A stretch of 64,000 nt of DNA from Schistocephalus solidus (GCA_017591395.1 WEDG01005097.1:1-64000); one strand, 5' to 3'; numbered from the stretch's first letter, positions 1 through 11,559 are shown. Notes: generated from the sequence alone by a model not told the origin. Made by a program: numbers and translations.

Positions 1-1140
1 TTTCTCCTGCCCAGACTGAACCCGCAACCTCAACTCACGCATCGGCCTCGGCCGGTCACCTGCGAATCCATCGCATGAGGCTGGTGAACAGTGCCTGGGG
101 CTCCGACATACAGTCGACGTGCTCCGCCTTCACTGCCCTAACTGCTGCGCATTTACACACCGCATGGGCCTATTAGGACACGTGCGCGCTTCCATGACAA
201 CCTCCGGTAAACCACCGTAGGCTAACCTTACATCAGCGCACACTACTCTACACCAATGCATCGACAACACTCTCACAATCAACACCATTTACCACAGTAT
301 ATCACGGTTTCCTAGAAACCGTGGCTGGGAAGTTCGCTAATCTGACGCTTCCACTCAGACCACGCCGTCGGCTCCAGTGTATGTGCTGTGTGTGTCGAGT
401 GGCTGACCAGTGAACTGGGAGTCAGACGGCGATGGCTGCTCCATATCCCCTGAGTTTGTGAATCCTGGTGTGAAAGTGCGTTATGGGGCCAGGTCGTGCT
501 GTGGCGCGCGAAGACGGGTACGCCGATCCGTCAGTTGGTCGCTCACCCTCCCCACATCAGGCAACTGATCAGCTCGGACAGTGGTCTGGATTGTGGGGTG
601 GGGGATAGAGTGAGGTCGAGAGCTCCAGCGTATTTTTCCTCACTATAAACAATCTGGACGCGCTTGAAACTATCACGGTGCGCTGGAGCCGTGGCTTGGA
701 AGGTTGCCAACTGACGGGATAACTCGGACCGCGGTCAGCCCAATGTGTGTTTTGTGTGGAGTGGCTGACTGGCGGACTGAGAGTCAGGCTGCAATGGCTC
801 CTTCTTAATGTGGCCTTTATGGCACTCTCCACTCCGTGGGATCTGAGCCAGGTGTGGTGGCACGCCCAGGGCGGCTTTAGGCCGCGCCAGCCACCTGCGC
901 TCCTCTCCCATCTCCGGTCTTCTTGACTCTGTCTTGACACCGGACTCAGGTGGCGGAGGAGGAGAGAGTGCGGTAGCTGCAGCGCAAGGCGTCTATCACT
1001 TACTAATTCACGCGCAAGTCACCGTCCCTGCACCACCTGGTGCGGGAGCATACGGGTCGGACCCTGCCGAAATCGACGGTCGAACTGCCAAGTGTGTGCG
1101 TGTGTGTGTGTGTGGTGTGTTGTGCCCCTAAACGGGCCAC
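1..1140 (+). mobile_element. 3' end of a zinc-finger non-LTR retrotransposon (LINE)
   Basis: The first 230 bases encode, with frame breaks, the C-terminal zinc-finger tail of the LINE family that is nearly complete at 5996-10800 on the other strand. Shared phrases include NSRIG, GEQCLGLRHT and THRMGLLGH. The last finger has lost a residue between its cysteines and the histidines, and its final histidine is missing. From about 240 to 1110 the DNA is the non-coding 3' tail, matching the reverse complement of 5996-6860 over most of its length. The rest of the element lies left of the window. It is an inactive fragment. Confidence 0.8.
1093..1122. repeat. GT microsatellite at the LINE 3' terminus
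   Basis: An imperfect (GT)n tract follows the phrase GGTCGAACTGCC. A shorter GT tract follows the equivalent phrase near 1480-1500, so a GT-rich end seems to belong to the 3' terminus of this LINE family. Confidence 0.8.
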
Positions 1141-1229
1141 GGTAGATGCGTTGTGCTGGACCAACACGGGGCCATATCAGGGCACGGCAGGCATTATTCG
1201 GGTTGCGCTTCCACAACAAATGCCGAACA

Positions 1230-1700
1230 TGGAGGTGTGGTGCAGACGCCTAGGGGCGGCTGTGACATAGGGACCCAGCCGCGCCAGCCACCTGCGTCCT
1301 CTCCCGCCTGCGGTCTTCTTGACTCTGTCTTGACACCGGGCTCAGGTGGGGGAGGAGGAGAGTGTGCGGTAGATGCAGCGCAAGTCTACTATCACTTTAA
1401 ACTAAATCACGCGCAAGTCACCGTCCCTGCCCACTTTTCCCATGAGCATACGGTGGACATCGTCGGACTACGACGGTTGAACTGTCGTGTGTGTGTGTAT
1501 ACGGAATGACTGGCTTGAGGACTAGGAACCAGGCTCAATGGCTCCTTCTTAATGTAAGCTCCATGGCCTGTGAGATCCTAGCCGCCCACTCTGCAATTTT
1601 GGCGTGTCTGGGGTGGGGAACAGGTTGGGTGTGTTGCATGCGTAGAGGGCCTTTTTAACCTCGTCAGCGTGCGAGCCCATTTCCCGGCCGTTTTTGCATT
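1230..1700 (+). repeat. Second, partial copy of the LINE 3' tail
   Basis: The block at about 1275-1490 repeats 870-1090 closely. Both contain GCCGCGCCAGCCACCTGCG, then TTCTTGACTCTGTCTTGACA, a GGAGGAGGAGA run and ACGCGCAAGTCACCGTCCCT. After 1508 the sequence returns to a phrase seen at about 790 (ATGGCTCCTTCTTAATGT) and then to a stretch around TTGCATGCGTA that also occurs at 30690-30710. It is a tandem partial duplication of the tail or a second truncated insertion. Confidence 0.7.
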
Positions 1701-3700
1701 GCCTTACCATCAGAGCCTCGTGGGTGAGAGGGGGGAGGGAGTTAAGTTTTTCTCAAATGTGATTTACCCTAAAATGATTTAAGCACAAGTCATGAGTGGA
1801 GCTCACTGTAGACGTTGTCGCTCGTGATGGCCGAAATCTGTGTGCATGGCGAATGATACGAAATAGGGATACCGTTGCACTACTAGGACGCTATTCTAAG
1901 AAAACTGACATGCATGACGAATTTATGAATGGACCACAATAACGCCGCTCATAATTTCTCTGGAAAATCGTGAGGGCGTTCTCTATATTTCTTGTGTTCT
2001 AAATACGGAAATTTACCACGTGGAAATTTGCACTTCTGTAGATTAATGCGCGACACTGCATCGCGTGACGCTGCTAAAACGGCCGTGGGATTTTGGTTTT
2101 TGGTGCATTATCAAACTACGGAAAAACGATGGATTCGTCTCTGTACACGAGACATTGATTTGGGTAAAAGTCTTCTAGCATGACCTTTGCCAAAGGCTGA
2201 AATTTAGATGGTGCATTGTCTTAGATATAGTAAAAGCTGGAATGCCCTGGGCTGATTTTGCAGCTAAAAGTGTACAGGTATCAAGTGCATTCCAACTTTC
2301 CGTACATTATTGGATGTTATACGGATTGGCCGACCAGTTTTTTATTTTGCGTTCATATCTATGGAATGCACGAGCAACGATGAACGCAGCTGATGACTGC
2401 CTGAAAAGGTGGAAGTTCTTTCTAGGGTAAAGAGTGATGCAACTCCGTTAGCTTCATGGATTCACAGAAATACCTAAGTACTCTGTCAAACAAGTGCGTC
2501 TGAAATTGAGGGGAAACGTTGCTTGTAAAAGGTTCAGTAGTTCAATTGCCAGGAATTTCCTGGATTCTCCTGTTCACCGACGTCTGGCACAAATCTGGTC
2601 GATTATTGCCCATTGAAGATAGAAGGATTCAGTGCACGTTTTAGTTGTATCTATGGTGTATCTATGGCAAACCCAGCATTCAGTGATTTATCGAGCCCTG
2701 TCGATATCAAGCATGGTAAGATGGGTACATAGTGCCCGCAACTATGAGTTACGTAGGCGTGGAAGTGTGAATGGCGGAGTCAAGCCACGAAAGTTTCTGT
2801 CTCATCCTATAGCGGTAGTCTAAGAGGATAATGCCAAATTTGCAAAGATTCGAAGGAAGATGGAAGATAGAGACGCCAGAGGACCTCTTCCACAAACACA
2901 ATGCCCGTGATGGCCCGGGTGTCTCAGCGCCTCTGTCACTGGTCCTGCTTGATTCCACTAAGTCCACACCAGCAACGAAGATCTGTTCAATCGACTGGTT
3001 CTGCGGCTTTTCAAACATTTTATTAGTATTTTTGAGGCAATCCTACTCTCAAACAGAGTTATTTATGACGAATAGATTATTAATATGGCAGATAATAAAA
3101 AATAATGCGTAATGCGTGATTTAGGATTACGCGGCGGAAAATATATAAGCATGGGTTCACGGTCGATCGGGATGCATTTGACTGAAAATCGTTTACTGAT
3201 CCGATGGAATAAAGGGAGCATCTAATTTGGTATCGCTATTTGTAGGAATAAATACCCCTCTTCTACCGATAAAATAACTTACAACAATACAATTTGCGCC
3301 GGGCCAATTGTTTAACCAGATTTCCTTTTTTTTCTATGAAACAAGTCAACAGGTCAGTGCACTTGTTCGCCGTTACAGGCCGCATGCTTTGAATTTCGAA
3401 GATAAGTAAACGTAACCTTCAAAGAAATATTCCGATAAATCAGAGTGCTTTTAAGTCTGAAAGGTATAGACATAACCACACGTTGATCAAAACTTCCTCT
3501 CGAGCTATGCTAAACTTGGCCAGTTTTCTTGCTGTCTGTGTTCTCTGACTTGCATTGTCTGCATTCTAACTGCCACGGTATTGTAAATCTGTGCACTGTT
3601 CCAAATCCGCAGGATTCTATTCGTCAGCATTCTCTGTAGCCATTGAGTTGACTGAGGTACGGGGGTCGACAGCTTGGAGATTCACAAAGCAGAAGACAGG
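1700..3700. other. Unannotated AT-rich sequence
   Basis: No reading frame here has recognisable domains, codon continuity or splice signals supporting a gene. The open frames are short and overlap on both strands. Confidence 0.5.
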
Positions 3701-4020
3701 GAAGACGGTAAAGTGTACAAGCTTTACTGAGGCGAGGGAGTGTACAAGCGCTTCAGCAAGCAGTTGCAGCCAGCTTATTCACTAGGCAACTGACCGCCGT
3801 TCATCTTGTTTATCGACGTCATGGTTACTCCATTGTGCCCTGGCTTTGTCCGCCTGTAACCAATCAGCGAAGGAGGTAGAGTCGATTGGTTTCGAACTCT
3901 CGCACGCCAGTGTCAAGTATCGGGCAGCTACAGCATCTAACTGACAGGAGACATGAGACAGATATAAGGGCAGCATGAGTAGGCGGCGGCGGTGACCACG
4001 AGAGCCGAGGAAGTCCATGT
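3700..4020 (+). promoter_or_regulatory. Possible promoter or LTR-like block
   Basis: A CCAAT-box-like AACCAATCAG lies at about 3858 and a TATA-like GATATAAGGG at about 3961, roughly 100 bp apart, in DNA more GC-rich than its surroundings. The phrase GTGTACAAGC occurs twice upstream (about 3712 and 3742). No coding sequence of known type follows, so this could be a solo LTR or other element promoter rather than a host gene promoter. The assignment is weak. Confidence 0.25.
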
Positions 4021-4059
4021 AGGCTTTCTAATATGGAGAAATGGCTTACCGGGCAGACC

Positions 4060-4260
4060 ACACGTACGCACCGGAATCCAAAACAAGAGCTGCACAAACC
4101 CTACCCCCAGTCCATGCCCATCCCCCAAACCACAACACCGGCACAAAAGCCAAACCAAGTGCCACCAAATGCACGACTGCACGACACCCCTACCGAAACA
4201 TCAGCACGTGTCCTACCCCCAAACCATGCCCTGCTGCACACAAGATGGCCTAATGCAAAG
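4060..4260 (+). repeat. C/A-rich, G-poor low-complexity stretch
   Basis: About 200 bases are strikingly poor in G on the plus strand, with repeated CCTACCCCC and CCATGCCC phrases. The open frames here follow from the composition and do not look like a protein family. Confidence 0.6.
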
Positions 4261-4739
4261 GGAACCTCCTTTCCAACGAACGCGTTACTAGCAGAATATA
4301 GGGCAACGAATGCCAAACGAAAAACTAGACAGAATATTTAACAGCAGTCCCACGATAAATCTGGTGATCTTTAGCTGTACAAGACAACCTACTGTACGCT
4401 TTTAAGTAGCAAAAACAATAGCATTTATTCTGGGACCCGGCTATTGTTCCTCCACCGTGCCCTTATTCACTTTTTGATAGGCGAGCATGCAAAACCTTTT
4501 AAAATACAAAAATAATTTTAACCTTTCATTAAGAAGGGTTTCTAGGCAGAGAAAGCCGACTGTTATCGTCTCAAACCTTCTTTGAACTATAAAATGGAGG
4601 GCTTAAAATGACTGTCCTTGCGTAGTAAAAATTAACTGATTTTAGTTAAACTTTCGTTGCCAATCGAGGTGGATGCAGTCTTCGGTCATTGGGAGCACAC
4701 TTTTGACTATCGGGAAAAGTCAAAGCTTTTCCTTAGATT

Positions 4740-5995
4740 TTGAACAGACCATCGTATCGAAGGCTTTCGTCAGATGTACGAATGTAGGGTCGATGTGGGT
4801 TTGCATCTCCTGATACTTGTCTTGGGGCTGGTGAGCGGCGAAGATCATATCGGTTGTTCCGTGGCGATATCGGAAGCTATACTGGCTTTTGTCATTAGTC
4901 CCTATTCTAGGTATCCGTTAAGACAATTAAGAAGAACTCGAGCGAATATCTTCATGGCAATTTTGAGTAGCGAGATACTTATGTGGTTTTCACAGAGTGG
5001 TCAGTTCCCAGTCCGCTTATAGAGATGGATGATGATCGCGTCCTTGGGACCCTGAGGAACCTGTCCTTGGCGCCCAATCCCCTAGAATGTCATTGTAAAT
5101 TTCTCCATCATCCACCGGCCACAACAACTGTGGTCGTCGGCCGGGATCACGTTGGATCCAAATGCATTCCCAATGGAAATTTGCACACGGTTCGGATAGT
5201 TTCTATAGGGAAACGCGAGAGATCTCGTCACCGTTCGTTCCCACTTGGGGAGCCGGTGGACGGCAGAATCGGAGATTGTGGATTGGTATCTGACGACAAT
5301 ACTGACTCTCAGCTGATCGCTTTTTGGCCTCAGTTCAGCGGTCAACATAGGCTCTGCGCAGTCTGTTCTCCTCAGTGATCATGTTGCTGATATCGGCGAC
5401 GTCATCGAACCGGTTCTGGAATTAACTATGTGCGCATCCGACGGCACCATTGGAGGAAGTGGATGAGGTCGCGCAGTTGGAAACACCGCTTCTCTATGGT
5501 GGCGTTATCATATGCGACCTGCATGTCTTCCAGTATCTGAGCCAGATGATCGCTGCAAACAAAGCGGTGATCAAGCCAGTTCAACTGAACATAAATTAGC
5601 TTAACTAGTAAGTGCTAAGCTTGTGGACTCCTGTGAGTTTTCAGTCGAAGCCTCATCCTGGAGGTGGAGGGCCGGTGATTTATCCAGCCATCGGCATCGC
5701 AGATCGTTTTTACCACCAGAACGTACTGTCAAACCTGCCTCTGGAGGAGAATGTAGTCTAACACTTGCTGGTGCTGGGATTGGGTATGCACCGGTTTTGC
5801 CTTCTTCCTTTTGGAAGACTAAAGCTGCTGCTAAGCAGGAGGCAATGTTCCGCGCAGGTTTACAAAAAAAGGAGGCCATTATAGTTTCAGCTGCAAAGAC
5901 CAAGGAGGCCCAGCACTCACTCTCAGGCACCCTATTAGTTCCCGATGGGGGCGTCGAATTCGCCATGGATCACCAATTCGTCCGCCTTCGGCATA
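4740..5995 (-). mobile_element. Older zinc-finger LINE copy, 3'-side fragment (split by a nested insertion)
   Basis: On the minus strand this fragment aligns with the LINE at 5996-10800. The segment 5995-5600 matches its endonuclease region, 5600-5350 the linker and 5340-4745 the reverse transcriptase between the NHRGISLL and AFDT motifs. It is more diverged than the other copy, lacks part of the linker present at about 8930-9120 there, and stops near 4740 without the catalytic FADD motif or zinc fingers. It is interrupted at 5995 by the younger copy and resumes at 10801. Confidence 0.75.
5985..5995. repeat. Target-site duplication, left copy
   Basis: CCTTCGGCATA is found here and again at 10801-10811, exactly at the two ends of the inserted LINE. 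Joining the outer sequences across one copy restores the alignment of the older LINE's endonuclease region. Confidence 0.75.
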
Positions 5996-6851
5996 CGATA
6001 GTTCAACCGTCGATTTCGACGAGGTCCACCGTATGCTCCACGGAAGGGTGGTGCAGGAGCGGTGACTTGCACGTGAAGTAGTTTTAATGGATAGTAGCCT
6101 TGCGCTGCAGCTACCGCACACTCTCCTCCTCCCCCACCTGAGCCCGGTGTCCAGACAGAGTCAAGAAGACCGGAGATAGGAGAGGGCGCAGGTGGCTGGC
6201 GCGGCCGGAGCCGCCCTGGGCGTGCCACTACACCTGGCTCGGATCCCACGGAGTGGGAGTGCCATAAAGGCCAAATTAAGAAGGAGCCATTGCAGCTTGA
6301 CTCTCAGTCCACCAGTCAGCCACTCCACACAAAACAAACATTCCGCTGACTACGCGGTCCGAGTTATCCCGTCAGTTGGCAACCTTCCAGGCCACGGCTT
6401 TTAGCGCACCGTGATAGTTTCAAGCGCGTCAGATAGTTTATAGTGAGGGAAATTCGCTGAGCTGTTGACCTCACTCTCTCCCTCACCCCCACAATCAGAC
6501 CACCATCCGAGCCAGTCAGTTGTCTGATGTGGGAGTGAGCGCATTGGCTGACGGGTCAGCGTGTCCGTCTTCGCGCGCCACAGAACGACCTGGCCACCAT
6601 AACTCACACACCAGGATTTACTTACTCAGGGGTTATAGAGGAGCCATCGCGTCTGACTCCCAGTCCACTGGTCTGCTCTCGACACATACAGCACATACAC
6701 TGGGCCGATGGTGTGGTCTGGTGTAAGCGTCAGATTGGCAGCCTTCCAAGCCATGGCATCTAGGAAACCGTGATTTTATCAGGTATTATGACGAAGTTCT
6801 CTATGCATTCGTGTAGATTGTGTGCTCTGATGTGGCTTAGCCTCCGGTGCT

Positions 6852-7203
6852 TTACCACAGGTTGTCGTGGAGGCGCATGTGTCCTAATAGGCCCATGCGG
6901 TGCGTAAATGTGCGGGAGCAGTGAGGGCAGTGGAGGCGGGTGCAGCGACAGTATGCCGGAGCCCCAGGCACTGGTTCACCCGCCTCCATGCGATGGATTC
7001 GCAGGTGACCGACCGGGCCGATGCGTGAGTTGAAGTTGCGGGCGCATTGTAGGTAGGATGAAGATGCGTTGACAGCGCGGGCATGTTGACAGGGCCTGGG
7101 TATCGACGGTGTTGGTCCGGGGCGCTGGTGACTTTCGTGCCGCTCTTTTGGCCTTGGCGGCGGCGATCCGGTTGGCCTCATAGATTGCTGAACCAGTCTT
7201 CAA
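6852..7203 (-). pseudogene. C2H2 zinc-finger tail of the LINE protein
   Basis: An intact C2H2 finger is readable near the end: CPHCSRTFTHRMGLLGHMRL followed by H, with spacing C-x2-C-x12-H-x3-H. Upstream in other frames are CPRCQRIF, NSRIGPVGHLRIH and a basic YEANRIAAAKAKRAARK stretch, as in other flatworm LINEs of this type. Frame changes interrupt the tail. These fingers probably bind element RNA or DNA. Confidence 0.8.
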
Positions 7204-7549
7204 GGATCTTCTCCATGCCGGCTTATCCTGGGTGAGGCCCTCCCAGGTCGCCGGGTTGATTTGCAGTTGCTTTAGCGATTTTTTTCAAAGTGTCCTTTTA
7301 GCGTCCTTTTTGACCTCCCTGTCGGCGAGAACCCGTAGCGACATCTCCATAGAAAAGTCGTTTGGGTAGTCGCTCGTCGTCCATTCTTATCAGGTGGCCG
7401 CTCCATCGCAGTTGCACTTGCCTCAGCACGGCTTGGGTGCTGAGGATTTCGGTCCGCTCTAGGACTTCCGTGTCCGGGATCCTGTCTTGCCCTCTCAGCT
7501 TCTTTATTCTGCGGAGGCAGCCAAGATTAAAGTGATTCAGCTTCCTGGC

Positions 7550-9125
7550 TTAGTTCGAGTAGACGGTCCAGGTCTCCGCTCCGTTAAGGAGTTTCGTCAA
7601 GACGACGGCCTTGTTCATCTTTAGTTTGGTGTTCAGGTGAATACCGTGGCGATTCCACATGGAGGTCTGCAGCCGGCTGAAGGCCTGAGTAGCTTTTGAG
7701 ATCCGTTGGGCAACCTCATCATTTATTCTCGTGTTGCGTGACAGCCTGCTTCCTAGATAAGCGAAGGTTTCCACGTTTTTGAGTTGAGCACCGTTGACAT
7801 TGATTTGGGGGATATTGTATTCCGCACTGGGTGGCGGCTGGTGCATGACAACCGTTTTGGCGGTACTGATTGTTAATCTAAATCGGTGCAGCATGCGGCG
7901 AAGAGGTTCATACTCCTTTGCATGTCCTCCTCCGTCACGGTGTTAAGGGCGCAGTCGTCTGCGAAGGGCAAGTCATGGACTGTAGTCGTAGACACGCGCG
8001 TGAAACCTGCATACGCCGACTGTTGCGAAGGTGTCCGTCAGTTGTAAAGGCGCGGCGGATCCCAGGCTGCTCATCACGGAAGGCGTCCATTAGCATAGCC
8101 GAGAACATGAGACTGAAAAGGGTGGGGGCCAGTACGCAGCCCTGCTTCACTCCGTTGGTCACTGCGAATGCTTCGGATACCGTCCCGTTGTCAGTGACAC
8201 GCGCCGTCATCCCGTCATGAAGCTGACGCACCATGTGCGTGAACCGCTCACGGCAGCCAAATTTCTGCATGACTTTCCACAGTCCATCGCGATTCACCGT
8301 GTCAAAGGCTTTCTTCATATCCACGAAGGTAGTGTATAGGTGAGTCCGCATCTCCTGGCATTTCTCTTGTAGTTGGCGGGCGGCAAAGATCATATCGGTT
8401 GTTCCGCGGTGTCGGCGGAAGCCACATTGGCTTTCCGGGAGCAGGCCCTGCTCTAGGTGACCGTTCAGACGATTGAGAAGGATACGGGTGAAGATCGTCC
8501 CGGCGATGTTGAGCAACGAGATGCCTCTGTGATTATCACAGAGTTGCCGGTTCCCCTTCCGTTTGTAGAGATGGACGATGGTCATGTCTTTGAAATACTG
8601 AGGAACGTGTCCTTGGCGCCACATCTCCTGGAAGAGTGTTGTGAGTTCTGCCATCAGCCGGGGCCCACCGTGCTTGTAGACTTCCAGTGGGATTGCGTCG
8701 GATCCCGGTGCTTTACCGCTGGAAATCTGCTGCACGGCCCGGATGGTTTCTGGTAGGGAAGGCGGCAGATCCAGGTCATTGTTCGTGTCCACTTGAGGGA
8801 GCCGGTCAATGGCAGCATCGGAGATGGCTGATGAGCAATTAAGGACACTTCTGAAGTGCTCGGCCCAACACTTCAGAATTTGCGATTTCTCTTTCAGCAG
8901 TGTTGTGCCGTCAGAGCTGAGCAGTGGTGCGGTCCCCTTGATAAACAGGCCGTAGATGGCCTTGATGGCTTTGAAAAGGTTTTTCATTTCATTGCGGTCC
9001 GCATACCCCTGGATTTCCTCAGCCTTTCGGATCATCCAGGCATCCTGCATCTCCCGCAACCGTTGCTGTACAAGGCGCCGACATCTGAAGAAGGCTGCTT
9101 TGGTGGAGTCAGTCCGAAGGTCCAT
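7550..9125 (-). pseudogene. LINE reverse transcriptase, frameshifted
   Basis: The long open frame 9125-7935 carries non-LTR reverse transcriptase signatures: KAPGSDAIPLEVYKHGG, CDNHRGISLLNIAG, QCGFRRHRGTTDMIFAARQL, FVDMKKAFDTV and NGVKQGCVLAPTLFS. A deletion or frame change then separates it from the catalytic FADD motif (codons at 7954-7965) and from a second open part, 7894-7550, with [20 protein letters not shown] and [13 protein letters not shown], the usual thumb region. The protein is therefore split into at least two frames and cannot be made as one enzyme. Confidence 0.9.
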
Positions 9126-9218
9126 GTAGGCTTTGTGTAGTCCATTCTTCTCCGCGAGTAAGTTACTGATGTCGGCGTCATTGTCGTCGAACCAGTCCTG
9201 GTGTTGATGGCGTGCGCG

Positions 9219-10195
9219 TCAGAGGACTTCGAGGGCAGTGGACTGGATGACATTTCGCAGTTGACACCATCGTGTCTCCACGGTAACATTATCATCTGGA
9301 GCATGCAGGTCCTCCAGTTTCTCGGTTATTTGGTTGCTGAAATCAAAACAGTGAGCAGTAAAAATTAAAAAAAGAGTATTAAACTTACCTGGTGGCCTTT
9401 CACCTTGGGGCTTTCGTCGGGGTTGAAGTTGGAGCCTCATCTGGGAGATGACGAGGCGGTGATCTGTCCAACCATCGGCATCGCGGATCACCTTGGTTAC
9501 CAGCACGTCCTGTCGATCTCGCCTCCGGACGAGAACATAGTCCAGCAGATGCCAGCGCCGCGACCGAGGGTGCATCCACGTGGCCTTCTACCGCGTCGGA
9601 AGGCGGAAGAATGTGTTGACCAGCAAGAGACGGTGTTCCGCACACGTGCGCAGAAGAAGGAGGCCGTTATCGTTATGGCTACCGAGACCGTGGGGACCCA
9701 GCATTCCCTTTCAGGCAGCGTGGTCCGTCCCGACGCGGGCATTGAAGTCACCAAGGACAATTAACTTGTCCTCTTTCGGCACAGCCGCAAGCAGGCGTGC
9801 AGGTCCTCGTAGAATTTGTCCTTCGCCGCATCAGAGCTCGTCATTGGGGGAGCGTAGGCGCTGATGATGGTGGCGAACTGGTCTCCCCGAAGAGGCAGGC
9901 GGAGGCTCACCAGGCGATCATTGATACCCTGCGGCAGACAGGGCAGACGTCCCACGATGTTGTCCCAGATGGCAAAGGCGACACAGCGTCGCGTCAATCT
10001 GCCTTTGGCCGGCCGCTCCAGAAGAAGTTTTAGCCAGCACCCATCTCCTCCAGCTGACCCTGATCAGAGAATCGGGTCTCACTAAGAGCAGCAATTTTCA
10101 CCTTGTAGCGCGCCAGTTCCCGAGCGACTAGCGCCGTCCTCCGTTCCGGCCAGTTGCTCCTAGGATTTTCTTAAAGGGAACGAACATTCCGGGCT
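9219..10195 (-). pseudogene. LINE endonuclease (EEP/APE-like) domain, broken
   Basis: Reading in shifting frames gives the order of an EEP nuclease: an NVRS-like start with LARYKV and [15 protein letters not shown] (about 10190-10050), [17 protein letters not shown] and IISAYAPPM (about 9975-9830), KFYEDL, then LGDFNARVG in another frame (about 9760-9735), [18 protein letters not shown] and WTDHRLV (about 9570-9440). LGDFNAR and DHRLV are hallmark catalytic-core motifs of this fold. There is a one-base frame change after the KFYEDL block and at least two in-frame stops: after the DFNARVG segment, and just before WMHPRSRRWH. It would nick target DNA for retrotransposition if intact. Confidence 0.85.
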
Positions 10196-10800
10196 GCTAG
10201 TGTGAGTGGACACACTCGAGCAGCCTGTAGGGTATGGCGAGGGGGATTGGGACGGGGGGTATTGTTGTTTGTTTGAGTTTTACGACCGCGTATTTTGTGA
10301 TCTGCGAGCCGCGGCCGGCTTCAGAAGACGTGATAAACAGCATTTGTTACAGGCACCTTTTCTAGCCCCTTCCTCCGCGAGGAGGCAAGCAGTGCTGTCC
10401 CTAAATAAGGCTGCTCGGACATCCCAGACGGCTGGCGAACTCCACTATGTGTCACGGTTTTTTAGTAGGAGAATTACCCGAGTTAGCCTGGGCCGCCTAC
10501 GGGGTTGCTGTCGCCCCCACCGTAGGACTTTTTGAGAGGGGGGGAGGTGAGAAGTTCGGGAGTCAGACATACCGGGTGTGGAGGCACACAACACCGGAGA
10601 CCCTCACCTGGTTTAGCCCGCCGGTCGTGACGGTTGCCCGGGGTGTGGCCGCTGGGAAGAACCCAACTTCGAGGAGCCACAGGTGAGAGTTGGGTACCAG
10701 TTAGAGGTGGCCGCAGGAGCATTCACCACCTGTACGAAACAAATGGAGCGACCAAATGCTATCTGTGTGGTGCTACCCCTAACTAGTACCCCTACACCCC

Positions 10801-10811
10801 CCTTCGGCATA
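10801..10811. repeat. Target-site duplication, right copy
   Basis: CCTTCGGCATA matches 5985-5995 exactly and marks the 5' junction of the younger LINE. Confidence 0.75.
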
Positions 10812-11110
10812 GACGCTGGGAACGCACGCAGGTCCTCATAGAGTTTGTTTATTGCCTCGTCAGATCCATTTTTAGGGGAGCTTAGGCGAAGATTATGGTG
10901 GCATGTGCGAATAGCAGAAATAGCAGGCACAGTTTACGCAATCGGTCGTTGGTAAACTGTGGCAGATAGGACAGTCATCCCACGATGTGGAGGACACACA
11001 ACACCGGATACGCTTATCTGCTTCGACCCGCTGGTTACTGTGGTGTGGATGCTAGTCAGAGCCTGACTTCGGAGAGGCAAAATGAATGTTGGCTGCCATT
11101 TGAGTGATGT
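10801..11110 (-). mobile_element. Older zinc-finger LINE copy, 5'-side fragment
   Basis: 10801-10990 matches the endonuclease segment at about 9775-9965 (shared KLYEDL and NDRL-type codons) and continues the older copy from 5995. At about 10990 it jumps, by internal deletion, to a sequence matching 10568-10690 in the 5' leader of the younger copy (shared phrase CACACAACACCGGA). Homology fades near 11110. Confidence 0.7.
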
Positions 11111-11559
11111 TCGACGTAGTCATACCTATGCGAGGCAAATGATGTCAAATGATGTGCAAACCCCGAAGGGGACACCCCTGCACAAAAAATATTATTATTT
11201 AAAGCGCCCAGATATCGCTATCAAAACAAACTTAGCTCTGAGGTAAAAAAAACAATATGAACGGCAGCAGTTTGTGTGAGCGGCCAGATGTACAGTAGAA
11301 TTCCTAAATAAACGCTGGTGGACATTAAGCAGAGTCCTTCAAATCCGCCGTCAATTTGTTTCTTTAGAAAAGCAATTTATAATTTGTGGAAAAAAAAATG
11401 GTGAGCTCAGAACGAAACAGTATGGGAATAGGGCCTCAATAGCGAAGATGGATTGAAGCAAACGAAACGGAGGCAATTCAAACTGTGCACGTAAGTATGA
11501 CGTGGGTTTGAGACATCGATTGTTCAAAGGGAACACGACGAATGGAAATGTAATTAAGA

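Larger units (their letters stand above)
5996..10800 (-). mobile_element. Nearly complete zinc-finger LINE (endonuclease, reverse transcriptase, C2H2 tail)
   Basis: Read on the minus strand from 10800 to 5996, this 4.8 kb element has about 600 bp of 5' leader, an exonuclease-endonuclease-phosphatase (EEP) domain (about 10190-9370), a reverse transcriptase (about 9125-7550), a C-terminal zinc-finger tail (about 7200-6850) and about 850 bp of non-coding tail. It lies within an older copy of its own family and is bounded by an 11-bp duplication. Frameshifts and stop codons make it inactive. The type resembles LINE proteins often annotated as craniofacial development protein 2 in worm genomes; I do not assign a clade. 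Confidence 0.85.

Noticed and set aside
4033..4341. Proline/threonine/glutamine-rich open frames on the plus strand
   Set aside because: All frames are open only because the DNA is C/A-rich and lacks G, so stop codons are rare; it is composition, not coding.
10206..10686. Plus-strand open frames of about 80-109 codons
   Set aside because: They lie in the 5' leader of the minus-strand LINE and have no family resemblance.
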